Position numbers and translations under genes: made by a program. Positions 10,112 to 21,775 of a DNA stretch of 64,000 nucleotides are shown here, piece by piece (within the stretch, counting starts at the first letter, position 1; the number at the start of each line of letters is the position of its first letter). The notes under the pieces were generated by a model, which worked only from the letters and a program-made list of their open reading frames with translations, had not been told where the DNA came from and made no database searches. This DNA is from Gnetum montanum (Eukaryota; Streptophyta; Gnetopsida; Gnetales; Gnetaceae): positions 281,335-345,334 of the forward strand of contig MNCI01002286.1 of NCBI GenBank assembly GCA_015680685.1, written 5' to 3'.

Positions 10112-12960
10112 ATGGCACCAAAAAAGATACTAGAGGGAGGACCCTCATAATGGGGAATCAAAAGACTAAGAGGCCAAGGGAGAGGCGACATTGGAGAACA
10201 AACTCCACTAGAAGAGAATGTAGAATAGGAAGCTTAGTCCTTTAGCCCTCATCAACAAATGCCTACTATCGAGCAATTTGCCCAAGCAGAGGTTGAGATA
10301 CCACAAGTGCTAGAACAAGGACAACAACTCATGTTATCACTTGAATGCCTCTAGGTCATTCAAGAAAAATTCATCATGTCCACAGTGATTGTGAAACTTA
10401 ATTTTGGTGCATTCATGGAGTTTGTCCTAGATGTTATCATGACACAACTCTAATCATCTCCCTTGTGGCCTACCTTGACAACAAGTGGAGACTGGTACTT
10501 AGGAGAGACACTCTAATTTTGGCAAAATAGGCAAGTAGTTGCCATGGTGAAAATTGAAGGAATTTCTATGCCATATTCAGTTGAGGTGATAGCCAAAGGT
10601 CTAAATTTGCCCAATGAAAGGACTAATGTTACATAAATCTCAACAAGGTTTGACATTGATGTTAAAATATTTTGACTATATAGAGCCTATGACAAGGAGG
10701 ATAAAGAATATAGAGAGTGGATTGTTGAAGAGAAAATTTATTTCAAGATTTACCCCTATCACCTATTCCCTACAAAGAGATTGAATAGAATATCTGCATA
10801 TGCAGCTAGAGAAAGTGCCATTTTGATGGGGACATTCAATGCCAACATTGCCTATCTCTACTTCCTAAAAATCTAGCGATGATTTGAAGAGAAGAAGGCA
10901 AGTATACCTACATTGCCATTCCCTTGTCTTATTTGAAAATTATGCAAATAGGTAGACATATCAAGCTACACCAATGAAGTTCTAAGGAAAGCACAAAATG
11001 CCTCTTATGTTGAGATGTCAAAGCCAATGCCACAAAAGAAAGATCATGTGGAGAAACAAGCAGGTACTAGGGGAGAAACAAGTTCAACTCCTACTGAAAC
11101 CATCCAAACTACTCTTCAATAGCAACAAGTAGGATCTAGTACCTAGTAGCCAACTGATCAGCAACAAGAACAACAACAACAACAACAACAATAGCAACAA
11201 GTTCGACCACCACCACCACAAGATTATAGGCCTTTAATGAGTCATCTGCAGTAGATTGTAGAGACTATTAACTAGGGAACATGTGAAGGATCTAGCCTCT
11301 ATAAAGTAATTGAGGATGCAATTAGGTCAACAATCTCAATAGATCTTGCTAGTAACCAAATCTCATTACAGTCAGGAGGAGGGGGAGAATGGTCATAATA
11401 TATTTTTAGGAACATTTCATTGTTCCAAGTGATGTTGGAAACTAGAGAAGGAGCCACAATCATGGTTATGTAGTATCAGGATGTAGCAAGAGCTGCAGAA
11501 GTGATCACAGATCACATCAAAGAATCTTTTAATGTTCCTATTATGCCACTAGCCGATCTTTTTGGAGTGAGAGATGCTCAAATGTTAGCTAGTACCTTAA
11601 TGATTCTTGCAAATCATGAAGATATACTTGACAGATTGTTGTAGACAAGACAGGATATGGAAAATCTTTTTGACATTCCTAACAATGTCATTGTAGTTCA
11701 ATCTAATCTCATAGTCACCAAAGGAAATTTGGTCATGGCAGAAACCAGGGCGAAGCATGATGAGAATGAAGTCAGCAGATTACAAGAAGAGCTCATGACC
11801 CTACACACATAAAAGATAGATCCTACATAATACATTATGCTTGATCAACTTGAACAGTTCTGGATAAACCACATAAATCACCTCATTAAGCATAATAGGT
11901 AGATGGAACGAGAGAAGTAGAAGGTGGTGTGGGATGCCTTAGTGACCAAAGAACAAACTTATGCACATGCCAACGCACTCACCACCCTACAAGAAGAGAA
12001 TAAATAGATAGCTACAAAGAATGCTCAATTGACCAACATTAAATGCTAAAAGAATGTCCTCAAAGAAATCATCCAAAAACTTTGAGAGAAATTAATATGA
12101 GTCAACCAAGACATGAGCTGCTTAGCAAGAGAAAATAGAACCCTCTCAATGCAGGATGTACATGTTGTTTGACATAAGTCTATAATTGAAACAAGCACAT
12201 GGTAGAATAAAGCTAAAAAGCATGAGAGGTTCAAAGAACATTTCTACAATCAAGTGGACATGGTATAAGTAGATAACCAAAAAGGAAATCTAGATGGCAA
12301 AAGCTAAGATCAACTCAATTTTAGCATAGAATCCTAATCGACAACCCATTCTGGATAGTCTTGCCCATGTTCATTAAGCAAAAATAAAGAATAAGGACTT
12401 GTAGATTGAGGACCTTACAGAATACATGGGGTTAGCAAACCTTCAATATGCTAACTTGGCCATGTTGGAAACAGGTAGGCTTAGGAATGAATTGGAGCAA
12501 CAAGTAGTAGTAGTGTACGTTCTATATTAGAAGGAATTTGTCAATTGGAAAGATGCTCTACAGAAGTTGCATGTGGTAAATTTAGAACTTGAAGTAGTAA
12601 AGGCTAGCTACTAGGGCTAAAAATATGTTGTAGCTTACCTAGCCAAAAGAATGTCAGATTATTAGGAGTTGTAGAAAAAGGTCAAAAAATTTTAAAAGGA
12701 ATGGAGGTAGTTTGTAGCATGGTACATGAAAGCAAATCAGATGTTCTTGCAATTACCATGCCCATGGGACATGCAAACTCTATCAAACATTGGTCAATTA
12801 GCATGGATGATACACAATCCTAGAATGGAGGAGGAGAAGCTTCAGGTGTTGCTCAACCAATACTAGTTTTAAAAGCATGATGATAAAGGGAAGTAGCCAA
12901 TGGAAGAGCCATCACCATCAAGCACCTAGGCCACATCGAGCTTCTTCAGTTTTTTCTTAT
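10112..12960 (+). pseudogene. Element 1 extra ORF (ORF3) between pol and 3' LTR: plant-transposon-type domain plus coiled coil
   Basis: Starts MAPKK...GGPS, as in Element B (20387). The N-terminal half reads WYLGETL.FWQNRQV (about 10490-10540), GISMPYSVEVIAKGLNLPNE (about 10560-10620) and LPFPCLI.KLC (about 10915-10945). The wording (basic motif, then '.IA..L.LP', then 'LPFP.LI..LC') resembles the putative plant transposon protein domain found in many plant elements; that match is from memory. A Gln run and a Pro run follow at about 11160-11220. Then comes a long charged, coiled-coil-like region (11400-12700) ending in a block SNIGQLAWM..P..EEKLQ near 12785-12850, which is conserved in B and C. 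No signal peptide or membrane segment is visible, so it does not look like a classic env. About 25 stops, many of them TAG at Gln positions. Confidence 0.6.
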
Positions 12961-13095
12961 CTTGTTATTTAACTATGTCTAAATTTTGTAAAACACCATT
13001 GCAACATTCAGTGTCATGTGTAGCTAAATCTACCTCCAAATTTTGTAAGGGACTCTATCCTTTGTTTGTTTTAACTCAAGGACAAGTATCCAATT

Positions 13096-13108
13096 AGTCG
13101 TGTGGGCA
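13096..13108 (+). promoter_or_regulatory. Polypurine tract of Element 1
   Basis: TAGTCGTGTGGGCA lies directly before the 3' LTR start TGATAAATCC, in the same place and with similar wording as in A (GTGGGGGTA), B and C. Confidence 0.5.
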
Positions 13109-13402
13109 TGATAAATCCAAATTTTAAGGTCATACGATATTGTAGCAATGATGTCATTGATCTGATGTCACTTCATACACTACATCATTGTTGATATGAT
13201 ATCTCAGGATGTGTGTAGCTCTATAAATATGACACTTAGGGACATGATCTGATAACCTTCCATTCCATACCTTACCAAAACTCTTGTAGTTTTATTACAT
13301 AGTTTTAGTAATAGAAGTGAATTATTATAGTGTGATGTCTAGTGATTGAACAAAGTATTTATTCAAAAAAATTGTACTTAGGCACAGTTTGCAAATAGAA
13401 AT
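13109..13402 (+). repeat. 3' LTR of Element 1, left part (split by Element A)
   Basis: Matches the 5' LTR from its first base (TGATAAATCC) through the TATA box to the AATTGTACTTAGGCAC segment of R. The LTR resumes at 27731 on the far side of Element A. Confidence 0.8.
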
Positions 13403-14253
13403 TGATGAGCAGTGAGGTATCCCTATGCTCAACCATACGAATATGAGCGTACATGCATGATCCAGTCAAATTCCAAGGACTAAGTGCTTATGTGCCTTAA
13501 TGGAACAAGAATGGGTTGGTTAATCATTGTCTTTCCAAGCTTAGTTGTATGTCACAATTGTATGGTTAAGTAAACTTGAGGCATATGATTTTTATGGCTT
13601 TTTATGTTTTTATTGTCATGGTACTAATAAGGAAGGAGAGAGATAACTAAGTAACTAATTTAATTTAGCTACTGATTAACTAGGATTTAATTAATCCTAA
13701 CACTAGTATCTGTTTTCACTTACCATACACATCCTGAACTAGTGCAACACTACTGGGATTACAAGCGCTAATTGTTATTGGGTTACCAAGTGTTACACAC
13801 ATGCTCGAAGTGATCGTACTGAGTGTGCTTACTTAGGAGAGTTTTAGGGTGAGAGAGAGAGAGAGAAAAAAAAAATTAATTAACTAAGGAAAACATTAAA
13901 TAACTAAAAATAACATTAATTAGTCTATTCTGAATGCTGCAAGGTTTATCAAAAATTTCGTCTTCATTGTCATACATAAGGTATGCTCAGGTACACAATG
14001 CTCAAATAAAGATCCATTTACTTTATGACTCCTACTATGGGCATGCAAAAATAATTCTACCTCTAAGAGGGAAAAAGGTAAGAGTTTTGGTAAGGGACTA
14101 AGACTAACTATGCAAACCAAGTGCTCCCACCTCTTATTTATAGGCAATGAGGTAGGACACAATATCGGGTATCCGACATCGCATGACAAGCTTCAATATC
14201 GTGGAGTCGATATTGTGGATTTGATATTGCGGCCCTGATATCGTAGTTCATCA
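13403..14253 (-). repeat. 3' LTR of Element A
   Basis: Plus-strand start TGATGAGCAGTGAGG and end GTAGTTCATCA. No PBS lies at its low-coordinate side, but a PPT adjoins its high-coordinate side, so it is the 3' LTR of a minus-strand element. It shares the TATA box (minus-strand TATAAATAAGAGG near 14132-14144), degraded GATATC sites and the AATAAA-bearing R region with its partner at 26895-27730. Confidence 0.85.
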
Positions 14254-14266
14254 TACCCCCACAAAT
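14254..14266 (-). promoter_or_regulatory. Polypurine tract of Element A
   Basis: On the minus strand TTTGTGGGGGTA runs straight into the LTR start TGATGAAC. Confidence 0.6.
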
Positions 14267-16163
14267 GAATAAAAATCATCCTCGAGTTCCTTACAAAATA
14301 TTGGAAAGGTATGGGATTATTGACTGAATGACAACTGGTAGTAAAACAGGATAGTAGACTCTAAGTGCCCGATGAATAGATCGAAAATACATTACAACAT
14401 TGGTGTTCATACCCATGGTGGTGAACACTGTACATAACTGACATCTAGACCTTTATTCCACATCTTGAAGAGAAAGGGAGAGAGAAAGAGAAAGAGAAAA
14501 ATGAGGCACATTGCTGCCAATGTCGAGATTGTGCATTCCGTTGTTTTATCTATAACCACACAATCAAACTTGTTTTTGGTGTAAATGTTGTAGTTCTAGT
14601 TCATCCTAAGTGCTCCCTCCTATCCTAGTCCATTATCTGTGTAACTGTCATCTACACACACAACACATTCATGAATGAGCAAGGATAAGTAAACCACAAT
14701 ATAGTTGATACCTTGCCTTGATATAAAGCACATTGGCTGGGTTGTGGTTATGGAAGAAAATGGGTTAGAGGTTTATTACTAATAACTACCCAAGGTGTAG
14801 GGGTTAGGCAAGTAGTAGAATGGAGAAATTGAAAAATTTGTGCTAGGGCCCCCACGACTAAGAGCGAACCTTCGATAGCAATAAGATGAAAAAATATAAG
14901 GAATAAGAAAGATGGGAAAAATAACAATGGTAACGTTGATAAAGTGGATGTCAAAGATGGGGATGAAATGAGAAATGGTTGATTGCAGATAATTTTTAAG
15001 GGAAATAACATAATAGTTGCACCAAAAAGGAATGCTAGTGGGTCCTCCCCAAAGCAGGCTCATGCCCTTTATGCCCTGACAAACCCATAAAACAAAGAGT
15101 CTATAGGCTCTAGCAATGTCATTTGGAAGTAAGAGTTAAAAACTTACCCACAAGAATTTACCAAGGAAAAACAATGCATCAACCAAGATATGGACTAATC
15201 ATAAAACCAGTAATGAGGTGGAATATGGAAAGAAATATGGAGAGTAGAAATGGAATGGAATCCCAAGAGCAAGGTTGTATAAAGTCTCTTGTGTATGTCA
15301 TGGTTAATGTGACTGAGTAGAACTCATTCCAAATCCAGACTCAAACCAACCACATTCAATGACCTCGCATCAATACACTTGGCCAATCCATCCCCTTGAA
15401 GCAACAAGGGTGCCTCCACAAAGAGTTATCACCATCCCAAGGAGAGCAAGATGGAGAAGCAGGAAGCAAGAAAGGGCCTTAGTTAGAGGGAACCTTCAGG
15501 CATGGGTAACATGTCTTTCCAGTGCCATAACCAGTGCTTGTAGCCCATATTGTTTTATATGTCTAAGGGATGTGCTTTAAATTCCCACTTTTTTTTTCTT
15601 TTTTTTATGTGAGAACCACACCATGCAAAGACTTATTTTAATTCACTCAAGTTTCTAATATTTGATCAATGGTAGAATGGCGGAAAACCCAAGAAAAAGC
15701 ATCCAAGCATCCAAGTGAATGGCTAGCACACATGCATCGAATTCCCTTGAAGTCACACCCATTTCATCCATTGAGTCCTTCCTTGGTTTGAAAAATACCA
15801 AGCCACCAGTTCATTAATAAGTTTAGTTAGAAAAATGGATAGTACAGTTCCAAAACCAAGAGAGACCATAGAGTGGAATGGCTCAATGGGTGACGTGGGC
15901 TCATTACCTATTTTATCAAAAGAACCATATCATAATATTAGCATCATAATTTAGAGGTAAAAATCAAACATTAGCAATCAATATTATATAATTAAATCCA
16001 TCATCATGAGCACTTATTGTATGATGAATGAAAGTAAAACAACCAAACAAAGAAGTAGTAAAAATGGTAACGATGGTGTAAAACAAAAAATAAGTAAATA
16101 TGAAAGAATGTGTAAAATAAAAATGTTTAAAAAAAATACAAAAATATAAAAAGAACTAAGGGC
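14267..16163 (-). other. Element A post-pol noncoding region with modules M1 and M2
   Basis: On the minus strand an AT-rich TTTTACA tract follows pol (16163-16060). Module M1 lies at 15493-15524 and M2 at 15034-15081, about 440-490 bases apart as in the sister elements. Only about 780 bases separate M2 from the PPT, and I see no ORF3 there. A GA-rich stretch lies at 14466-14500. Confidence 0.55.
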
Positions 16164-17345
16164 CTAGAATGGTTGGCATAGGTGGCCATCTCCCCCACGA
16201 CTGAGTTGGAAGGAGATTCGAAATAGTGAGCAAGGTTGTTCACCAACAGAGGTAGTATGGGTACTGGTTAATCTAAGCTCATGGAAAGGTTTGGTTTTTT
16301 GGACGTTGACCAACAATTTCTTATTTGGGCTCTCAGGTTTGTATATCATCATTGCCCCTGAAGGAAAAGTTGCATGGATGACATAAGGTCCTTCCCACAA
16401 CATTTGAAATTTGGTACGTTGTGGCACATGTGTGGGATTCCAGTAGAGAACCTTATCTCTTGGTTGATATTTAACTTTCCTAATTCTTAGGTCATGACGT
16501 TGTTTATTGAAGGCCTTGTGCAATTTGTTAGATGATAGCGTGCCCAATTGGTTCTCATCTAGTAGGTTAAAGATCATCAACCATTGTTTTTGTGCTAGAT
16601 TGATGTCAAGGTTGAGGTCACATGCCATGGATAGTGAACAAAGCTAAGTTTGAATGGGAAGCATTGGTAATTTACCGTACACTAACTCATAGGGAGAGTA
16701 GCCTATAGGAAGTTTCTATGTGGAGCGGTATGCCCAAAGAGCATCGTTCAGTTTAGTGCTCCAATCTCACCTAAAATTGCTAATGGTTCTTGTCAATATC
16801 TTAATAATCTCCCTGTTGGTGACTTTGGCTTGACCATTCACTTGGGGGTGATATGGTGTAGTCAGTTTTTGCTCAACCCCTAAGCGTTGCAATAATTTTC
16901 CAAAAGTTGCACTTGTGAAGTGTGTACCATTGTCTAAAATAAGTGCACGAGGCACACCAAACTTGTTTATGATTTATTGTTGAACAAATCATGTAGTTGT
17001 AGATGATGTACAATCCTTAACAACAGCTACTTCTGCCCATTTTGTAAGGTAATCAACAACAACAATAATATAAGATTTTCCTTTGGACATTGGTATAATC
17101 AACCCCATAAAATCAATTCCCCAAATGTCGAAGGGTTCTAAAGGTTGGATCCATTATTGCGGATCCTCCATTCTAGCAGTTATTCCCCCAACATGTTGAC
17201 AGTGCTCACAAGAGTGGACGAATTGATGGATGTCTCGAAACAATGTAGGCCAATAATATCCTGCAAGTAGGATCTTAATGGCTATTTGTCTCCCAGTGTA
17301 ATGACCCCCACAAGGACCCTCATGAGCATCTTGGAGAACTCGTAG
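16164..17345 (-). pseudogene. pol: Element A integrase (zinc finger, core, C-terminal tail)
   Basis: The N-terminal HHCC zinc finger is readable at about 17345-17190 (DAHEGPCGGHY ... HSCEHCQ). The core has the first catalytic Asp in IWGIDFMG (about 17120) and the second in LILDNGTHF (about 16930). The expected catalytic Glu in the GQAxV block (about 16825) is Lys, a loss-of-function change. The C-terminal tail (16164-16628, open for 154 codons) has GPYVIHATFPSGAMMIY and LVNVQKTKPFH, the usual post-core GPY/F-type module. It ends in SRGGDG. Several stops and shifts interrupt the core, so no active enzyme is made. Confidence 0.8.
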
Positions 17346-17449
17346 TTAATCTTCATTGGGAACACACCATCAGATCAAGCCATCATGACATACTTTGTAA
17401 AGTACTTGGCTTGGTAAAGAAACTGTTGTTTATTTTTAGCATCAAACCC

Positions 17450-18850
17450 TTGTGGTGTTTGTTGTATAAGGAGATAGATGAGAATGCTACTATACCAATT
17501 TGTCTCCATGGTTAATTAATTATTCACTACACCTGCAAAGAGGAGTTCATCTAGGAAATAATAAAAAATTGGATATTCATCCTCTTTGTTGTTTCATTGC
17601 AACCGAGATAAATGATTAGCAACTATGTTCTTGGTGCCTTTACAATCGATCATCGTAAGATCGAACTCTTGTAAGATTACAAGCCATCGTACGATGCAAG
17701 GGCTTACCAGTGGATTATTTATTAGGAACCTTATTGCACTATGATCCGTGTGTACGAATACCTTATAGCCCAAGACAGTGCCTAAATTTTTCTAGTGCAA
17801 ACACTACAATCATTAATTCTTTCTCTATTGTAGTGTAGTTAAGTTGTGCACCAACAATACTTCTACTTGCATAGTGGATGTAATAAGGACATTTTTTATC
17901 ATCTAACTATGTATGTACAGCTCCTAAAGCATAGTTGGACATGTCAGTCATTATGTGGAATGGTATAAACTAGTTAGGAGCTTGTAGAATAGGTGTTTCT
18001 ACTAGCTTTTGTTTTGAAGTTTGGAAAGCGAGTTTGCATTCCTTGGTCCATTTGAAAGGTACATCCTTTTTCATTAATTCAACTAATGGTTTTGCAACCT
18101 TTGAAAAGTTCTCAATAAAGCATCTGTAGTAGCCAGTGTGTCCAAGGAATGACTAAATATCTTTTACAGTTTTTGGTTGACGGTTAATTCCTTGGATGAT
18201 TTTGATCTTTTCGAGGTCTACCTATATCCCTGTTTGTGAGATTTTATGCTCGAGTATGATGCCTTCTTGCACCATCAAATGGATTTTCTACCAGTTGAGC
18301 CTGAAATTGGTTTCTACACATCATTTTAATACTTGCTCTAATCGGTCCAAGACTTGATTAAAGTTTGCTTTGTAGGTGGAGAAGTCGTCCATGAAGACCT
18401 CCACACCATTTCCTATTTGTTGCTGGAATATGCTTAGAACTAATCATTGAAACATTGCAAGGGCATTACACAAGCCAAACGACATCTATTTGTATGCAAA
18501 TGTTCCCCAAGGACTAGTGAACATAGTCTTGGCTTGGTCTTTTGGGGCTATTTGTATTTGGTTGTACCCATTGTACCCATCTAGAAAACTATAGTAGTGA
18601 TGCCTTGCAATGGTGTCTAAGACTTGGTTTATGAATGGCAATGAAAAGTGGTCCTTGAATGTTGCCATGTTTAGTAGCCTGAAATCTATGCACACCCTCC
18701 ATTTACCTCCCTTTTTGGGAACTATAACTAAGGGGCTAACCCATTCACTATCAGCAATGGGGTATATGAACCTAGCTTTTAGAAGTTGTTCAATTTCTTC
18801 CTTAACTACTTGCTTCAGTTTTGGGTTCAATCATCTCTACGGTTGTCTTT
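17450..18850 (-). pseudogene. pol: Element A reverse transcriptase and RNase H
   Basis: The RT fingers and palm (18486-18830) are open for 114 codons: VSPLVIVPKKGGKWRVCIDF, LPFINQVLD and FLDGYNGYNQI are canonical gypsy RT blocks. Next come SFGLCNA and the active-site box VFMDDF, with FMDD at about 18385-18396 and both Asp residues intact. Thumb and connection wording (FLGHTGYYRCFIENFSK) follows near 18110-18160. RNase H starts with TDMSNYALGAV near 17950, where the usual Asp-Ala-Ser is altered, and continues to IEKELM. Between 17450 and 17800 the frame is badly broken. Confidence 0.8.
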
Positions 18851-19394
18851 GAGGCTTCATGGAGGGGTCAGTGTAAATTCTATGTTGGCATATCCTAGGA
18901 TCTATTCTAGTTAATTTGGGATATGACCAAGTGAAGGTTTTTGACCATTTATTTATTACCTTTAGCAATCTCTCTTTTTGTTGGGAGCCAGTTGAGCATT
19001 AATGATTACCAGTTTTCCAGTTTTAAGAAACATGTATTCCATACCGATGGGTAATGGTTTTAGCTCAAGGGGCTCTTGCTTAAACTTATCAGGGATTTCC
19101 AACTTCCCCCAGTTGATATTTTCAAGATCAAGCCTTGAAAGTTGGCGATGGACTTGCTCTAATGTGTCTATGCTATCGATGTAAGCGCAAGTCAAACCCT
19201 CAGTTGGTTCCATGCATATAGTTGAATTACTCTCTTGATAAGCTATTAGCCACTGGGTGCCTTCTTGTCTTGTGGCTACTGCATACAGGCATCTTTGTAT
19301 ATTAATCACTTGTGCATACTGATTGTATGCAGGCAATGTTAAATGTTTCACGAACCATGACTTCTGCATGCAATTACACCCTATGTCACTATAT
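18851..19394 (-). pseudogene. Element A protease-RT linker region
   Basis: The frame is open from about 19420 to 18962. It shares AYIDSIDTLEQVHRQLSRLD and NWGKLEIPDKFKQEPLELK with the segment at 35890-36135 of Element C, where it joins protease to RT. The codons beyond 19394 (MWNEYDLIT) come from Element B's LTR, so the frame crosses a deletion junction by chance. Confidence 0.6.
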
Positions 19395-19785
19395 GTAATC
19401 AAGTCGTACTCATTCCACATTTAAAAGGAGTTTAAGGGTGAGAAGAGATTAACTAGAAAAAAAGTAAATAGCAATTAAATAAATAATTTATTGAACTAAG
19501 TGAATGCTGCAATGATGAAGTAATCTTGATCTTATTGCTGGTCATGTGCATGTCCAAGTACGTCACACTTGAATAAAGGATGTCATACAATTACGATTAT
19601 CACACTATGGGCATACACGGAGAGGAAAAGGGAGAGAAAGGAAAATGAAAACTAAAATCAAACTAACTCTAAAATTTCCTTCCTAACTCATCTGTCTACC
19701 TCTTATTTATAGATGAGGAGACAGGCTATGATATGGTGTATGCAATATCACGTGATATCACGGTCGCCCAAATGATGACTCATCA
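19395..19785 (-). repeat. 3' LTR of Element B (about half missing)
   Basis: Aligns with 24303-24693 from 'gtaatcaagtcgtactcatt' to the end ACTCATCA, with about 25-30 differences counted by eye. The remaining about 400 bases of the LTR (equivalent to 23900-24302) are absent. Confidence 0.85.
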
Positions 19786-19800
19786 TACTCCCACGACTGA
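19786..19800 (-). promoter_or_regulatory. Polypurine tract of Element B
   Basis: Minus strand TCAGTCGTGGGAGTA immediately precedes the LTR start TGATGAGTC. Confidence 0.6.
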
Positions 19801-19949
19801 ATGAAAACTCGTCCTCGTGTTACAGTGATTACATAGTGGATAGGTACGGGATTATTGGATGGTGAAAATGGGATTATGCGGTAGTGTGGAATAAAAACAA
19901 AATTGGGACACAACACAAATAATGTGCTACAACTACAAAATTTTGGAAC

Positions 19950-20387
19950 TCATGTAGTTCCTGGTGGCAGTGGCTCCTCCATTGGTGCTTTCCCTTTGTC
20001 TTGTGCTCTAGGTCTTTGGCTTTGATGGCATTGAAGTATGGCTTGGAGCTTCTCCTCTTTGGTCCAGGGGTCTTGTGCCATCCATGCTAATGTCTCGATA
20101 TTTGATGGAGTTAGCACTTCCCACAGATAGGGTAGTTGCGGAAACATCTTATTGGCCTTGACATACTAGGCCGCAAATACCCATCGTTCCTCTCCATAGG
20201 CTTGGGCCCTGACCTCTCCACCTTTTTCTTGGATAGATTATGTAGTAACAGGGGTTCCATGATGGATGCTAAGTGATTTTTCCTCCTGCTCTGCATGTTT
20301 TTCATGGAGTCCTTGGCCTTTGCCTTCCCCAGGTCATTTAGTAGCACCTTGAGAAGGTCCTCCTTGTTGTCTTCTTTTAGGGGCCAT
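19950..20387 (-). pseudogene. Element B ORF3, internally deleted
   Basis: Starts with ATG at 20387 as MAPKRRQQGGPSQGATK, the same opening as Element 1's ORF3. It ends with LTPSNIETLAWMAQDP and EEKLQAILQ, the same closing block as Elements 1 and C, then APMEEP and a TGA at 19950. Only about 146 codons with three stops lie between, against roughly 900 in the other copies. The plant-transposon-type domain and most of the coiled coil have been removed while both ends survive. Confidence 0.6.
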
Positions 20388-21775
20388 CTATAATCACACA
20401 AAGATCAATTGTTAGTAAGGTTATTGAAAAAAGTTCAATGATTTCATACCTTACTCACTGCCTTTAATAAATGTTGAATTTTTTACATAGTGTGATTTTA
20501 GAGTTAGAAATTTTTTTCAAGGAAGTTTCCCTAAAAGTTTAATGTCGGACTTGGTTTATTAAGTGACACATAAAAGGACCTATTTTTGAGGAGTGTTTGA
20601 CAAAATGATGACAAAGGAAAGAATAGATTTGGAAATAAAGTATTCAGAGGGTATAAGATGATGTGGTGGTATGCAACAAGTACAAATTACAAAAGTCACA
20701 CAAGTGGGTCCTCCCCAAAGTAGGTTCCAACCTATAATGCCCTTGCGTAACCATGTCTTAAAATGTCCATAGACACTAGAAGGGTTAAATGTAATCCATA
20801 CTAGTTTCATAAAACACACACATGTAGATACCACTGGAATGAGGTAAGAATTCTACACTATACGAGACACAAGCCACAATTACATGAACAATGAGATGAA
20901 ATGGACTATAGAAGGGATTGTAGAGATCGGGACATGAGGTAACTGATCCAGGGCACAGTGAATCCTACGTGTAAAGCATGATTAAGATGTCATTAACCCA
21001 TCATTTCAAGATCAAGACCAAGTTGATTCCTCTGATCAGTGACACCACATTGTTTCATCCCATGATGAGCGACTATGAGAGTACCAAAACAACAAGGTGT
21101 ATGATCACTTGGTGTTTTGTTCAAGGGAGGAGTGATTTTTGTTTTGTGGCACTTTTCTTTTCATTTTCATTTTCTTTCTTCTCTCTTTTTTTGAATACTG
21201 AATCCAAAGAAGTCGCCAACCTTCAGGCATGGGTGCATGTCTTTCCAGTGGAACCTCCTAGAACAGCATTGGATTTTCGAGTGCTCTTTTGATTACTCTT
21301 ACTCCCATTTTTTGTTAGATCTACAAGGATCTTAATATAACCATGTTCCATGAAAACTCCCACAAACATCACCAAAGAAAATCTGCAAGTCCCATTGATG
21401 CCACACCCTAATCATACCCTCTTGGTTCATCCTTCTTCATTTTGGGCACACTGAACACAAAATTAATTTTAAGTTTCAAAGATGTCAAGAATATCACTGT
21501 ACCCTCGAATAGACCCTATTATTTGTAGAGTGGATGAGTGGATGTAATGGGCTCACTGTCCAAATAATTGACCACTCGAGACTTAATAACATAGAACACA
21601 CCTCAACCAATGAGCCACATGAGTGTTTTATTTGTAGATGAGATTACTTATAAAAATGTAAAAATAAAAAAAGACACAAAAAGATAAAAAAAGAAATTGA
21701 AAAATGAAAAACTAGAAAATAAAAAGTTGTAAAATTAAAGAAAATGAAAAATATTTATTAACCATGCTTGTTATT
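20388..21775 (-). other. Element B post-gag noncoding region with modules M1 and M2
   Basis: On the minus strand an AT-rich TTTTACA-type tract (21775-21640) follows the gag stop. M1 is at 21220-21250 and M2 at 20700-20746, about 500 bases apart. No other coding signal. Confidence 0.55.

Noticed and set aside
11160-11220. CAA/CCA run as a functional microsatellite
   Set aside because: It is the Gln/Pro segment of ORF3 and is interrupted by changes.
10112-12960. ORF3 as an env gene
   Set aside because: Position fits, but no signal peptide, membrane segment or cleavage site is visible, and the protein is coiled-coil and Gln-rich.
14466-14500. GAGAAAGAGAAAGA tract as a promoter element
   Set aside because: Simple purine microsatellite in a noncoding part of Element A.
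18962-19420. 152-codon open frame as an intact gene
   Set aside because: Its first codons come from Element B's LTR and the rest is the protease-RT linker of Element A; it spans a deletion junction.
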